A stretch of DNA of 64,000 nucleotides, taken from Helicostylum pulchrum (lineage: Eukaryota > Mucoromycota > Mucoromycetes > Mucorales > Mucoraceae). Numbering within the stretch: position 1 is the stretch's first letter; each line of letters starts with the position of its first letter. The translations under genes and the position numbers were made by a program. Shown piece by piece: positions 21,212 through 34,200 of the stretch. The notes beneath the pieces are model-generated. The model did no database searches. It was not told where the DNA came from and saw only the letters and a list, made by a program, of their open reading frames with translations. Location: positions 372,001-436,000 of the forward strand of contig JAIXMO010000021.1 of assembly GCA_025677825.1 (NCBI GenBank), in the 5' to 3' direction.

Positions 21212-22201
21212 ATGTCTCTTATATACGGTCTTGTTGCCCGTGGTCCTACCATTTTAGCAGAACATACCAACAGTAGTGGAAATTTCGCAACTGGTAATTA
21301 GTATACAATAAAATAAAATAAACTATTTTTTTGTATTCATCTTCATCACAAAAAACACACAGTAACTCAGGCTATCCTTGAAAAAATCCCACCTAATAAC
21401 TCTAAGCTTACATATGTATACGATAGGTACGTTATAAATAAAAGTGATATATAAAAAAAAAATGATAATTTTCCTTACCAAAAAAAAATGATGGGGTTAG
21501 ATATTTGTTTCACTATATTTGTGAAGATGGTATTACATACATGTGTATGGCAGATGATTCATTTGGTCGTCGTATCCCTTTTATTTTCCTCCAAGATTTA
21601 AAGGAAAAGTTCTTGAGTACATATGGTAGAAACAGAGCTATTGAAGCACCTCCATACGGATTAAACGAGTTCTCCCGTGTCATTGAAAAGCAAATGGTAT
21701 TTTTAAACGCATATATTTTAACAAAAGAGAAAAAAAAAAACTGACACCTTTTTAAAGGAGTACTTTTCTACAAACCCAAGTGCAGATCGTTTGAAGCAAG
21801 TACACGGTGAAATTGAACAAGTCAAAGATGTTATGGTCCATAACATTGAAAGAGTATTAGAAAGAGGTGAGCGTATCGAATTATTAGTTGATAAAACTGA
21901 TAATTTGAATCAACAAGCATTTGCTTTCAAGAAGAGAAGTACTCAATTAAAGCGCGCAATGTGGTGGAAGAATACCAAGATTATGGCCATGATTGTTTTA
22001 GTTTGCTTCGTAAGTTTATTTTATTTATTTATTTACTAAGGTATACTCATCCTTTTTTGTTGTTGTTGTTGCTGTAGTTGATTGCATATTTTATTGCGGC
22101 TTCCATATGCGGTTTCCCTAGTAAGTTCTTATTTATTATTTATTATCTGCGAAATGGCGTCTTACTTTATATTTATAGCTTTTGGTTCATGCAGAGCCTA
22201 A
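21212..22201 (+). CDS. VAMP7-like longin R-SNARE
   Basis: This v-SNARE drives fusion at endosomes, vacuoles or the plasma membrane. Six exons, join(21212..21293, 21363..21426, 21501..21696, 21758..22009, 22078..22120, 22179..22201), are in phase and give 219 residues, the size of VAMP7. The longin domain (1-115) starts MSLIYGLVARGPTILAEH and contains HYICEDGITYMCMADDSFGR and RRIPFIFLQDLKEKF. The SNARE coil (about 122-182) contains KDVMVHNIERVLERGERIEL with the R-SNARE zero-layer Arg in the VLERGE segment. A single membrane anchor (about 190-210) follows. The last two short exons encode the typical CGFP...GSC end. The fold is complete; there is no C-terminal CCxxM box, so it is not Ykt6. Confidence 0.93.
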
Positions 22202-22331
22202 CAATAAATAAAAAAAAAAAAATATCCTTCCAAATCCCTTTTTTTATCTTTTTTTCAAAAAAAAAAATAGCTTTATTTCTCTACAAGTGTAATTTTTTTG
22301 GTGTTAAATATTTTATATATGTTTATATACT

Positions 22332-22988
22332 CTATGAAGAAGGTGGCGGAGGTGGAGGAGGAGGAGTAGATGCTTCCGCAGCCTTTGCTGCTGCTGCTGC
22401 TGCCTCTTCAGTCGCTTTATGTTTTAACTCTTGAGCTTTTTCCATATCAATTCTTTCTTTTGCTCTTACAACTTTAGATTGAATATAGAAAGAACCTCCC
22501 TTTGCTGGATCATTAGCTCCAAATAAATGTTCGTAACTCTTTTTTACGTTTATAAAAAAAAATGATTAGTCCCACATGTTTTTTGTTTTTTACACAGCGT
22601 ATATATATACTCATACCCTTGTTAGTTTTGTCAAGTCTGCTTCTTTTGTCACATTAAGAATTTGACAAGCTTCTTCTACTGATATACCAGTCTTACGAGT
22701 TAAAGCATCCATAGCTGCTTCCTTTGTACCAGCTCTTGCTCCATTACCACTAGCAGCTGCTCCTCCATTCTTACCAGCATCTATTTACACTAAAATTTAA
22801 CTTTTCCATTTCGTATAATAATAATCGTTCAAACTTACTGGCAGCAGCTTGTTTGTATGCAGCGATAAAAGCTCTAGTAACAACTGAACCTAAAGAAACA
22901 ACGATTTGTGCAATGATTCTTCCGGACTATTTAATTCATGTTATTAAAACCCATTAAAAGCAAACACTACAAAAAAGGATCTTACCAT
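22332..22988 (-). CDS. PAM16: Mitochondrial import motor subunit PAM16 (Tim16)
   Basis: Pam16 is the J-like partner that controls Pam18 and mtHsp70 at the TIM23 inner-membrane channel. Exons complement(join(22332..22538, 22617..22780, 22839..22926, 22986..22988)) give 153 residues; the first exon is just the ATG. The N-terminus [20 protein letters not shown] is the conserved membrane-associating segment. The degenerate J-domain shows [12 protein letters not shown] and [20 protein letters not shown], with DPA in place of the HPD tripeptide as expected for the inactive J-like fold. [15 protein letters not shown] completes the domain. The C-terminal tail is Ala/Lys then eight consecutive Pro residues and SS, longer than in yeast. 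It shares a 155-bp gap with the tail-on CotH gene upstream. Confidence 0.93.
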
Positions 22989-23056
22989 TGTTCAAAAATA
23001 TTATGTATAAAAAAAAAGAAAAATGCTTGGGTGTGCGTAAAAAAAATAATACTTTA

Positions 23057-23075
23057 AACCAGGCGGGGCCTGGTT
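23057..23075. promoter_or_regulatory. GC-rich hairpin/palindrome upstream of PAM16
   Basis: AACCAGG-CGGGG-CCTGGTT is a 7-bp stem with a 5-nt loop, the most GC-rich spot of an otherwise AT-rich spacer. It lies about 70 bp before the PAM16 ATG and about 70 bp after the CotH stop. It may be a dyad binding site in the PAM16 promoter. Confidence 0.35.
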
Positions 23076-23143
23076 CATCCCAGTGGTATTAATGTGTTGT
23101 GCGAGACACCCTTTTTTTATTTAAATTAACCAATTAAATTTTA

Positions 23144-25190
23144 TTAAACATTAGTACCAGAAATAAAAGTTTGTAAATAATCGCTTGTTTCTTTAAACCA
23201 ATCTGAAAGAGAAGTAATTGAAGGGTGGTTCTCAATCGTGCCATCTACCGCAGTATCGAAGTCAAGCATATTAATTCTACTGAAAAAATCCTGTCCTAAA
23301 GGTAACTGTAATATCTTTTGGTTCACCTGATTTTGATACACTGTTTGATTATCTTTAAAGTTATCAATACGTGTTTTCTCTATTTGTTTATCCCAAGCTA
23401 CATCGTCTTTAATCAGTCCTTTCAAAAAGAATAAATGGCTTGAAATAGCGTTCGTCTTGAACAGCGAATAATACACGTCTGAAAAGATTTGAATAAATCG
23501 TTCATTGTACTCTTTTACTTGTAATATTTGATTGACAAGTGGACGAGATGTCATATTGTCTAATAACCCGTAACGATCCAATGCTTCTAACCGTGTTCTA
23601 GCTGGTCTTGAACGAGGCAAGATTAAAGTATTTCCTAAAGTTTGATCCAAATCCGAAGCAAGCCAAATAAATTTCCCTTTTTGAGTAGGATCTTGGTAAA
23701 TCATATAATTATGTGCCGCTCCCATATAACCGTCATTATGACCCATTAAAATCTCAAATACCATACTATAATATTTGTTAGTTTAACACTACTATTATGG
23801 TAAAAAAAAAAAAAAAACTTACTGCTTTAAAAATAAAGATACATCAAATTTTTTATCCCAAGAATGCATTGCTTCCTTTACGTCCTTCTTTTTTTCAAGG
23901 TTATATTTTTTAGTCTGGTATATAAACTCAATAAAATTTATCAACTTCTTTAACGGATGTTTTCCATTTTTATGCCCTTCTTCTTGTACTTTATACACTG
24001 ACATATTTAACGTAGTCTCTATGTAGTCTTCAGGTTTTGAACCAAGGTAAGCTAAATTAGCGCCTAACTGTAACTTGCCAACCGCCAAAGGATTCTCTTG
24101 CATACTTCCTTGAAACAATGCACCATTTTTATACTTTTTATTGGTACTACCCAGTAAATTTTTTAAAAATGGATTTTTATAATTATCTGCCATTAAATAA
24201 AGTCCTTGAGGTTCTTCATTAATAAACAATCTAAACACAAAAAAAACTTTTTAATTAGGGGGGGGGGGGCAAAGTGTATGTACGGAAATATATACTTTTC
24301 TTACCTAATGTATGAAGATTTCGCAGTAGGTACTTGTGCTGCATCTAACATATCATACACCATTTTTTCACGGAGATAACTTGGATCTGTGGCACACGAC
24401 CGAAGCTTAAATTTACGATACCCATTTAACGAATTATCACCTTCTTTTCCAATATTGATGCTATACGACAACTTTTTAAACAGCCTAGAAGTTTGACCGC
24501 TTAATTCAATCTTGACATTATTAAACACTTCGATGTTTTTTGAGGTAACACGCGTTATATTGGCATTAATTCCGATATCTTCCAATACCTTTTCACACAG
24601 CATCTTAAAATCATTCGCAGCAGTCCTAATATGAAACGTAGATATCTCTGTCATAGGATGTACTCCACTACGATCAAGCCCTTCACTATACACCGTGTCC
24701 TTATTTTGATCTTTATACGAGTACGTAATACGGGGTAATTGCTGCGCCGAAGTTTGTTTAGTAGCGTCGCGACGCCCATAAAATTCGTTTAACGTTTCAC
24801 TGTCGATCGGTGACGGACGGTAAAAAGGCTCGGCTTCAACCAATTGATTATGTTTGTCTACAACCACATACTGGTAAGGAACATTAGAAACGGGGATAGT
24901 AGCAGCGTATAAAAGACGGTCTATGCTTTTGCTATTGTCCAATAAATAGATTTGATGATGACCTTGCATACGCACTCCCATCTTGTATGTATTAGTTACA
25001 GAACCTGTCTCAATGTCATAATTGGGTGCATGAATGACTTTAAATGTCGTATATGCATTTTCTGCATTTACTATAGATATAGTAGCTATCGCAGCTAAAA
25101 AAATATATACAGATGTTATTATAATTACTCTTTAAATCTGTTAGTACCACACATGTTTTACAAACCTTGTATTAAATAAAATTTAAGCAT
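23144..25190 (-). CDS. CotH-kinase family secreted protein
   Basis: The family is named after bacterial spore-coat kinase CotH and is expanded in Mucorales, where some surface members act as host-cell invasins. Exons complement(join(23144..23765, 23823..24230, 24305..25094, 25166..25190)) are in phase and give 614 residues. A signal peptide is visible (MLKFYLIQAAIATISIVNA). The CotH core contains GYRKFKLRSCATDPSYLREK, AKSSYIRLFINEEPQGLYLM and, over the third junction, VFEILMGHNDGYMGAAHNYM then FIWLASDLDQTLGN, which carry the conserved catalytic-site Asp/Asn pattern. The C-terminus ends LQTFISGTNV without a hydrophobic GPI-anchor signal, so a soluble secreted form is likely. Role in this organism is unknown. 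Confidence 0.9.
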
Positions 25191-25601
25191 TATTAAATTT
25201 TAAAGAAAGAGAGGAAGAGAAAAAAAGTAGTATAATAACGAAAAAACCAGTAACCATTTTATATTAACGAGAATGTGTAAAGTGTGTGGTTGTAAACTCA
25301 ATCATATTAAAGTTCTCGTTAAAAAAAAAGGTACCTAGTCGATCAAAAAACGATAACTGTGCCACTTAATGTTGTTATTGGTAGGCACAACTATAAAGAG
25401 TTTATATATAATAATAAAATAGGAGTGTTTTGTACGAACGCGAATAATGTAAGGAGAATATTATTTAATAAGTAACAGTAAAAAAAAAAAAAAAAAAAAA
25501 AAAAAGATGATATAACGGTATGCTTTGTTGTTAAAATAAAATAATGCATTCCCAGCCTGCTGAAAAAATAATTTAAAATTGATGATTGTATATATATATT
25601 T

Positions 25602-26989
25602 TCATACATTAGATGTCATTTGTGATGATGTTCCATTATATCTTTGAGTGTCAATCGTAATAAACGGTATATCCGAATAAACCGAAGAACGATCAAATGC
25701 TCTCGCTGAAGTCCGCTCTGGTATATTAATATTGTTGACTTGATCATTGATATGCTTTCGAGTGTGTCGATTACTTTGATTCGAACTATTGAGTACCATA
25801 CCGCAATGTTCACAAAATGATTGTTCTGGAAGTCGTGTATAATCCACTCGTAATGCCTCTACTAAAAGTGTAGATTCAATAATTTCAAAATATACTGTAA
25901 ATGACTAATACAAAAAAAAAATAATAGTAAGTATGTTGCATTTTGCTGATAAATATATACATATACTTTACATCAGATCGGTCACCAAGAAATTTTGTAA
26001 CTTTAAATAAATTCATTGTCAAGTTGACAACAAATGTCAAGATTAAGCAAATTAACGATTTACGAGCAATGTATTCAATCACTTGATTGCGGTGACTCAT
26101 AATAGAACGAGAGTTTCTTATATGTACATAAAGTCTAAATTCGCCCCTTTACTTGTTAGTATACACTCGCTTAAAAAAACTATATATGTATATACCTTCT
26201 AACAAACATGCCACTAAGAAATATATTTGCTAACGAATCTGCAACGAAATTCAAAATGATGACACCTGTACCCCTGAATAAATAAATAAACATTAGATTT
26301 ATATAAAAAAGGGTAGAAAATTGCAATAGAATTATATGATTACCATTGAGCAAGACAATTTGAACCAAATTCAATTTCTTGTGTCATGATTTGTTTTTGA
26401 AGTGAGTGAAACGCAAGTTCATAAGGCCAATCAGCAAACCTCAATGTAATCAACAGTACTCCCACAATCTTAATCCAAAGAGAATTTCTATCTGATTCTA
26501 GTATAACAAGACGCTTAAACATGATTGCATAAATAAGTATATAATCTGTAAACAAAATGTTAGTCCCTGAAAATAATTAAAACGAGTGACCCTAAATATT
26601 TACTCAGATGCCATAATCTACAAAAAAAAATACTCATTTTAGTGCCCCACTTTTTTTACATACAAATAATTAAAAAACTTACGAAACAAGTAGAGGCCAA
26701 AATGAACACGTAGTGATCTCAAATAATGGTACAAGTCCATAAATAAATCTATGTATAAACAATACTACTACTTGTGCAATATTCATCAAATGACTTTTTT
26801 AAAGATACATATTTAGTTTAGTCATACATCAAATCAAACAATCATCATCATTTACATTAAACCGTGTGTTCGTCGATATTGCCGAAGACAAACTATAAAA
26901 TTTCGTATACACATTGTAACAGCTATCCACATGCCGATCAAATTAACACGATCAATAATTCTCTCTGCATATTCTGTTAATTCAATCAT
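25602..26989 (-). CDS. Polytopic membrane protein with C2H2-like zinc finger tail, 334 aa
   Basis: Seven exons join in phase: complement(join(25602..25904, 25972..26134, 26196..26273, 26344..26545, 26604..26617, 26683..26793, 26856..26989)); the third is only 14 nt. Several hydrophobic helices are visible, for example LIGMWIAVTMCIRNFIVCL, IAQVVVLFIHRFIYGLVPLF, IKIVGVLLITLRF, GVIILNFVADSLANIFLS and LICLILTFVVNLTMNLF, giving roughly six or seven spans as in receptor-like proteins. The tail carries CEHCGMVLNSSNQSNRHTRKH, split here as Cys265-x2-Cys268-x12-His281-x3-His285, exact C2H2 spacing. No known family was recognised. Topology and metal binding are inference; the splice phase agreement across six introns supports a real gene. 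Confidence 0.6.
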
Positions 26990-27462
26990 AAGAAGTATAT
27001 TGTCGTAGAGTGTGATAGTATCAAGTTATTTTTTGTATGGACCAGGTCAAATTGTTTACTGGCTTTTTTTTTAAAAAAAAATTGGGGGAGAACAGTTGAT
27101 ATTCTTGGCTCGTATTTTTCTTTTTTCTTTTATACAAGCAAGTTATATATTTATTAGAAGAAACAAAAAGAGAAAGAGAAAGTTATTAAAAGTTAGAATA
27201 TTTTTTTTTTTAGTTTTATATGAAAGGGTTGGAAAAAAAAATTCAATTGACCTTGGGCGGAGTGGCAAACTAGTGGCTGAGAATCAAGGGGAAAAAGACT
27301 ACTACAGTCGAATGAAATCTCGAGAAATAATACAAAAGAGTAAAAAAAAAATATTTCCAGGCTTTCCCGCACGCTCACTATAATAATGAACATTACCGAA
27401 AAAAAAATATATATATTGAAAACCAGTTTTATACTAATATTATGGTATTTCTTTTTTATTTT
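26990..27462. other. Intergenic, about 470 bp
   Basis: This lies between the start of the membrane-protein gene and the stop of the subtilase gene, both on the minus strand. It holds only AT-rich sequence with A runs; open frames on both strands are low-complexity. Confidence 0.4.
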
Positions 27463-30400
27463 TTAACCAATAATTTGGAATACCGGAGAATGCCAGTACT
27501 CCCAATCTTCAGCAACATCAGGGTCGCCAAATATCTTCAAGCCAGCGGCACGAATACTATAAGACCCAGGAGGAACACTCACCATATCCTCATCATCATC
27601 TTCTTCCTTTTTAATATTCAAAGCATTATTACCATACGAGTTAGGATTAAGCGAGTTGGCTTTAGCACCGGAGGAGGAGGACGCACTTAATTCGTTCTGG
27701 TCAACATCATCAGCAAGATATATGCCACCTCTCCAGTCCAAAGCATAATCGGAGCTTTCCGGTGAATGGTCATTTCTAGAAATATAATAGTTTGATCCCA
27801 ATTGAATTTCTCCAAGCGTTTCATTATCATTAAAGTCAACAACCTCGTACTTGATACGAGCAGTAGGACTACCAAGGCGAGTATAGATAGTAAGTCCTCC
27901 TTCAGTGAAATTATACACAAGGTTATTTGGATCCTTTATTTCCTTGCCGTCATCATTACCAATGAACGGATATCCACCCTATTAAAGAAACTATCAGCAT
28001 TCACGTACATTAACTGTAACATCCTTTTTTTCTTACCTTGGTATCAAAAATTGGCAAGTCCTTTTGATTATCTAACGAACCATAGAACGGTACATGAGCT
28101 ACATCGTCATCTGTAGAAATAACCAAGAAACCACCGTACAACAAATGCTTGACATCACTAACAGGTTGCTTGAAATAAACATTGATTAAAGCGCTCTCAC
28201 CAGCTTCTAATTGGATAGAGGGTTGATCAAATGTAACATTAGCTACCGCTACATACGACTTCGGTTGGATAGCCGGTACAGAACTTTCTGAAAAATTATA
28301 CCCTAAAAATAGATATAAGCAATATGTCATTATTATTTACTATCCTCACTTTTCTTACCATTAATTCCAATACTAGCCGCAAAATCAAACTCGAAAAGTT
28401 TGGATTCTTCTGATAAATTAGTAACCGTCAATACTGTTGTATTTTTAAAATGTTCAGTATCGTTCAATGCAATTAAATTAGGTGTAACAAAACTGTGGCC
28501 GTAGATCGAGTTATAAATCTGTTACCAAAATAAATAAGTTTAAAAAGTAACAGTAGTGATTTTTTTTTTACCTGTACTAATCCCGATCCTTGTTTGATTG
28601 GAGAATTAACATACTCGACTTGATCATTAAACTTGGTCGTGGTAGGTTTTGCGTAGTTTGTAAGACTTGTTAAAATTGTAGCAGAATCACGTATTTGTGT
28701 TGCTTGCATATATAAAGCAATGCAACCGGTCAAGTAAGGCTACACAGAACTGATAAATAAAAATAAAAAAAAGAACGTTTTGTACATGAAACACTTACTG
28801 TTGCCATACTAGTTCCACTTAATGTAGCATATGCACCCATACCCACGGGATAAGTAGAGAATACAAAACCACCGATTGCAGAAATTTCAGGTTTGAAATG
28901 AAGCTATATAGAAAATGATTGTTAATACAGAATAAAGAACCCAAAATATATAGTAACCTCCGGGTCAGGCCCCCAAGTAGAAAACCTAAAATATATGTTA
29001 AAAAAAAAAAGATATATTCATGCGATTTTAAAAAAAAAAGTAGTAAATAACTTACACTGAAGATTTACCCGCCGTTTTCACCTCCACCATTCTTGTAGTA
29101 AATATAATCTTAAAAGGTTCATCTGAACTTGTCTTTTGTCTATAAGCTTTTACCGCGCTTGTTAATAGAATACCATATTCATAATTCAAAGTAGCCACTG
29201 GAATAGGAAGGTCATAATTCAATGTCTCTCCGGCAAAGGAAGAAGCATCTTTATCGTTATAAATCAATAAACCAGCACCTCCGGCCGCTTCGACATTATT
29301 TGCCTTGTCTTCAGTATCGCACTGACCTCTTTTCGCAAGAACAACTTTTCCGGTTATATTATGGCTTGCATCAAGGGGCTGACAAGTCAACTCATCGTCA
29401 CCTTCAAATGTGGCAAGTTCAAATATATCTCCATTTGCGGGGAACGTTTGTCCCGGCGTAGAAAGATACTCTAATTTTTTTTTAATAAAACATTTAGTTA
29501 TAAAAACAAAACCAGGTATTTTTTTTTTTACCATAAATTCCTTCATCTTCATCACTTTGTTGATCATGAATAACTTGACTATATCTTTGCGCATTATCAA
29601 CTGATCCAACAGAAATAAGATTTTTACCGATAGCTGGCGAAGGTGTTCTTGCAATACCTATAAAAAAAAATCTAACTTTAGTTTTTTTTTTCTTTTTGTC
29701 CGAGTGAAAAAATAAAAAAAATAAAACCCCATTTTTTACCGTCTCTTCCTTCGTTTCCTTGCGCAACAACTACCGTGATATTTTTGCTGGCCATATTGGA
29801 CAAAGCCACGGCTAACGGGTCCTAATTACTGAGTATTAAATACCATATGTTGTGTCATATTATAAATAGCCCCGTGTGAACCGTACCTCTTCCCAAGAAC
29901 TCATGCCACCACCCAAAGATAGGTTAATAATATCTGTACCAGCTTTTACCGCCATATCACTAAAAACTAAAAGTAAGTTGACATGTAAACCTTTTCTTTT
30001 CTTCTTTTCTTAACTTACGCTGCTGCTATAATAATATCATCATCTGTGTCTCCATTACACCCGAAAACTCTGTATAAGAAAAAAAAACAATCAGTTTAAT
30101 TGCCTTCTAATTCGATTTATTTATTTTTTACCTGTAAACGCCCAATGTAACACCAGTGGCGACTCCCTCGAAACCCTTAAAAATAAAAATGTTCAGTCTC
30201 AGCCTTAAATTATTATGCTGTCAGTGTACCTTAAAAGTATCATTTGCTGCAATGATACCAGCAACGTGAGTTCCGTGACCATCGCATTCATCTCTAATTA
30301 TGATTATAGAAGTAAGTATTTATAAATACACAGAAAAAAAAATGTATATTTTTAGATACTTACAATGGATCATCGTCGGGTTTAGTTTCTTCGCTACCTA

Positions 30401-31215
30401 TAAAACATAAAATATTGCTTAGAATATAGATATTTTGCTGTCAAAAAAATATGCGTTACTTGGTCCGTAACCATCACCAACAAGGTCTTTTCCGTAAGCA
30501 ACTATACATCCAGGCTAAATATTGAATAAATGTTTTAATTGTTTTTTTTTGTAAAAAGGTAAGTTAAAAATTTATTTCTTACCCCGAAACATCCTCCTAA
30601 AGAAGGGTGCGTGTAGTCGACGCCGGTATCAATGATTGCGATTTTAACTCCCTCACCCGTCCACCCTTCTTCTTTAAGTTTATCCACAGTTGTCATCGAA
30701 TGAGCATCAGCCAAATTAGGAAGCCCACCGTCCACAACCAATGGTGCCATCGTAGTATTCCCGAAATATTTCCCAATTTCTTCTTCATCTTCGGACATGT
30801 CAAAGACACTCTTTTCAGCAATTGTCTTTGGTCTAGGGTATCTCTTTCCTGGCCAGTATCTTGTAATATAAGGACAAGTAGATAAGGTATAATCTAAAAA
30901 CTGCAACGTTTTCATTTTTTTCTCGTTTGATGTAGCTGATAATTCAGGTTGTACGACTTCAATAGACATGCCGTTGATAACATCTGTATAATTGTATCGA
31001 ATACGAATATCATGAATAATATCTTGTTTTTTCAGGTACGCTAAAAATCGCTCACGATCTTCTTCAATTGCTACAGGGTCATTTAAAGGTGACTGGAATT
31101 GAATTGTAAATCTTTTGGACGGCTCAACATTGAGTGATTGATGACAGTGGCATAGCAAGACGAGGCACTGCCAGATGAGTGGTATTAGCAGCCCTTTAGG
31201 CGGCTTACAATGCAT
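27463..31215 (-). CDS. Secreted subtilisin-like serine protease with PA domain (S8)
   Basis: Sixteen exons splice in phase to 939 residues. Coordinates, gene order: 31215..30583, 30514..30460, 30397..30364, 30293..30230, 30175..30132, 30069..30019, 29959..29887, 29821..29740, 29657..29532, 29470..29056, 28985..28958, 28903..28799, 28739..28572, 28518..28359, 28302..28037, 27978..27463. The start is ATG 31215, giving a signal peptide rich in Leu/Cys. A propeptide (about 30-170) precedes the catalytic Asp in IAIIDTGVDYTHPSLGG. The His lies in DECDGHGTHVAGIIA and the Ser in YATLSGTSMAT. A protease-associated insert lies between them (GKVVLAKRGQCDTEDKANN). A beta-rich C-terminal region of the Fn3-like type follows. 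All three catalytic residues are present. Donor 11 (GTTACT) is weak. Confidence 0.93.
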
Positions 31216-34200
31216 TTTTTTTCTTTGGAACAAAAAGAAAAAAGAAAAAAAAATCAGAAATTCTATTTGAAATTCATGCTTCGTTTTATAATGTGTGTGG
31301 ATTGTTCTAGTTGTAATGTAAACATTTTACAAACAGTAGAAAGTAGGTTACTGGATTCTGTACAAAGATGATGTTTCACATTCCTTCATTCACATAATCA
31401 TTCCTACCATTTTTTTTTTTCAAAAAAAATCATACAAATAAGAAACAAATATAGAAAACGATCTGCAAAAGAAATTCAAAGTTGAGTGTGTTTCGGGCAA
31501 ATTTTTTTTTTTAATTTAACTGATATGCTACTTGACACTTTAAAATAAAAACAAAAAAACTCGACCGTATAACGCAGCTTTAATCAAAACTAACTATTAT
31601 AAAAAAGGTGCATTCACTCATTTTTTTTTTCGCCAAGTATGAGCGTCTAAACTAAAAAGGCATTACTCTAGAATTTTACGTACTGACAAAGGGATGTTCT
31701 CTGAGATATTTTTTTTAATTATTATTATGCACAAGATGAGGAAGAATGATCGATCTTTTATGTGCATTCAGAAAAAGAAAAAGTTTTAATTTCCAAGAGC
31801 TCACTTTTATATGGTATAAAAACAGGGTAACGTTACCAACTTTCTGTTGATTTATAAACAGTAAAAGGTATTATTATTTTCAAAAGCGGAAGTACTTTGC
31901 TACATCCTAGTAAGCGAAAAAGAAAAGTATGGGGTCACCAATGGAGGTATATTAAGATTAAAGTTCACGTTTATAATTGTTTGTACGCTACATAGATAGG
32001 CTCCGTACTTTCGGCCTATAACTACCGTTTGATTTGGAGACTTTTTGATGAGGTTGCAAAACAAGGCTTAATGCCATAAAAAATGAACTGGCTCACCGCC
32101 AATTAAGCGTGTTAAATTATTAATGAAAGTATTTTGATAAATAATGTTTTATATGAATCAAGTCTCGAAGATGTATATGAATTTATGAGTTAACAGTTTT
32201 TTTAGGTTCAACAAAAGAAACGATAAATGACCTCGCGACTCTTCTTGCTGAATTGACTCTTTGGAAAAACAAACGATACCGCCTTATTCTCTTTCAATGG
32301 CGATACCACGCAAAATATGATACTCCTTGTAATTACCACATCATACTGACAACGGCCATTAGGCTTTCTTTACTGTCTTTTACATGCATAGGAAAACACT
32401 GTATATTAAGAAATCGGTGAAAGGTAGTACAATACTCTGTGAAACAAAAACACTTTGCTTTTTTTAAATAACACGAATAGAAAATTTTAAAGTTCAAGAC
32501 CTTTTTTTTTTCATGGTTTCTTTTCCAAAACTTCTTTTTTTTTCTTCTCGTTATCAAAATCTGTATTCCCTTTTAACAGGTGATTTATTTATTTTTGAAT
32601 TGTTAGCTGACTTGCAACATTAACTTTTGATAAACCTTTTTGAGCTTATAGCCACGTTACGCTATATTGTGCGTCGATAAATAATATCACGCCGCAGTTT
32701 TTTATATTGTATAGTGATCGTATTTTTAATATAAAAGTTATAAGCGTCAAAGTAACAGTATTTGATAAGCGTTATCTATTTTTTGCTCTAAAAAGAAGAG
32801 TTATCTTATCTTCAAGTATGCATTGATGTTTTATCGAAACCATATCTTGTATTTGGCATGTCAAGTGACAATTGGCGGGACAAAAAACATAGAAACGGTA
32901 ATAGCCTATCATAATTAAAGCTAAACCGATATGTCACAAATTAATTAGTAAACCCCATTGAATAATTTATAAAAATATGTACATCCCACGCTCAAAAATA
33001 TATAACAAAAGATAGAAATCGTCAAAGAGAAAGACGGAAAAGTCAAGATATTTGAGTGGCAAATAATCATAAAAGCTTGTGTACATTAGATTGAGTGACA
33101 GAAACTACGACGCACTTAGTACACTATTCTCATGGTGAACCAAATTCTCAGGATACTTCCTGCTTTATTAGCAGGTAAATTATTGCCAAGCTGCGAATAC
33201 TCTAAATATTTTAGTATTGTGTATGTACCACCCAGTTTTTTTTTATATAGTATAGTAGCCGATTTTACTTTTAACCATATAATACTATAGCCGTATGAAT
33301 TATCTTCCATTACATGTATTTTTCCCATTGCATGTACTAAATTACTGCTCAATGTATTATGATTGGATGATGTTTTATGTTGGTTCTAATGATAAAAAAA
33401 TGTCCAATAACATGTCTCCGACACTTTTTGACGAAATTTAAATGGAATTATACCTTGGAAAGACAGAACGTTAAATACCAGGTAAGTTAAACAGAAAATA
33501 ACTTTAAATGAAAATAGACTGGTTCGTTTTGTTACATATACTCTCACTTTACATCATATTGATCCGGTTATGTAGTAGTGTACCCGACAAGTCTAAATGA
33601 TTACATTTTTATTTTATTTTGCCGCCTAACTTTAGCATCAAGGTACCCCCTAGTTATTAGCAGCAAAATTATGATTATTTGTTGTGTCTCAAAAAGATTA
33701 TCGAGTTTTTCTGATCATGTTATTTTTAAAGTGTGGGTAATATATTGTCGTCATTTGTATTCCCTTTAGAGTGTATTTTGCCCAAATATATTATAAACTT
33801 TAATTTTTTAACTCTGTATTCGTGTAACCTAAATATTATGGGCCCTCATGCTCTACCTGCCAAGTACTTTTTTCCCTTTGTGAAACTACTGATAGCGATG
33901 ACCCTATCGCTGTGATTAGATTTTTACATATCTAGATTGAATCTCAGTACAAAGGCCAAATCCCCATTTTAAGAAAGTTCTGTGTAACAATTTAGCATCA
34001 TTATCACCAGCAGCATAATGTATGGGTTTACATCATACAAGTCGTAATGACTACGCAAAAAAAAAGGGGGGGGGGAACGACGTAAGTTTTGTAATAAACT
34101 TTTTTTTTTGATGTGTATATTCCGAAACATCTGGGAGGAAATATGCAGGACCAAATTTCCTTGTTTGATCCATCTCCCTCAATTCGATTAGGTTTTTACC

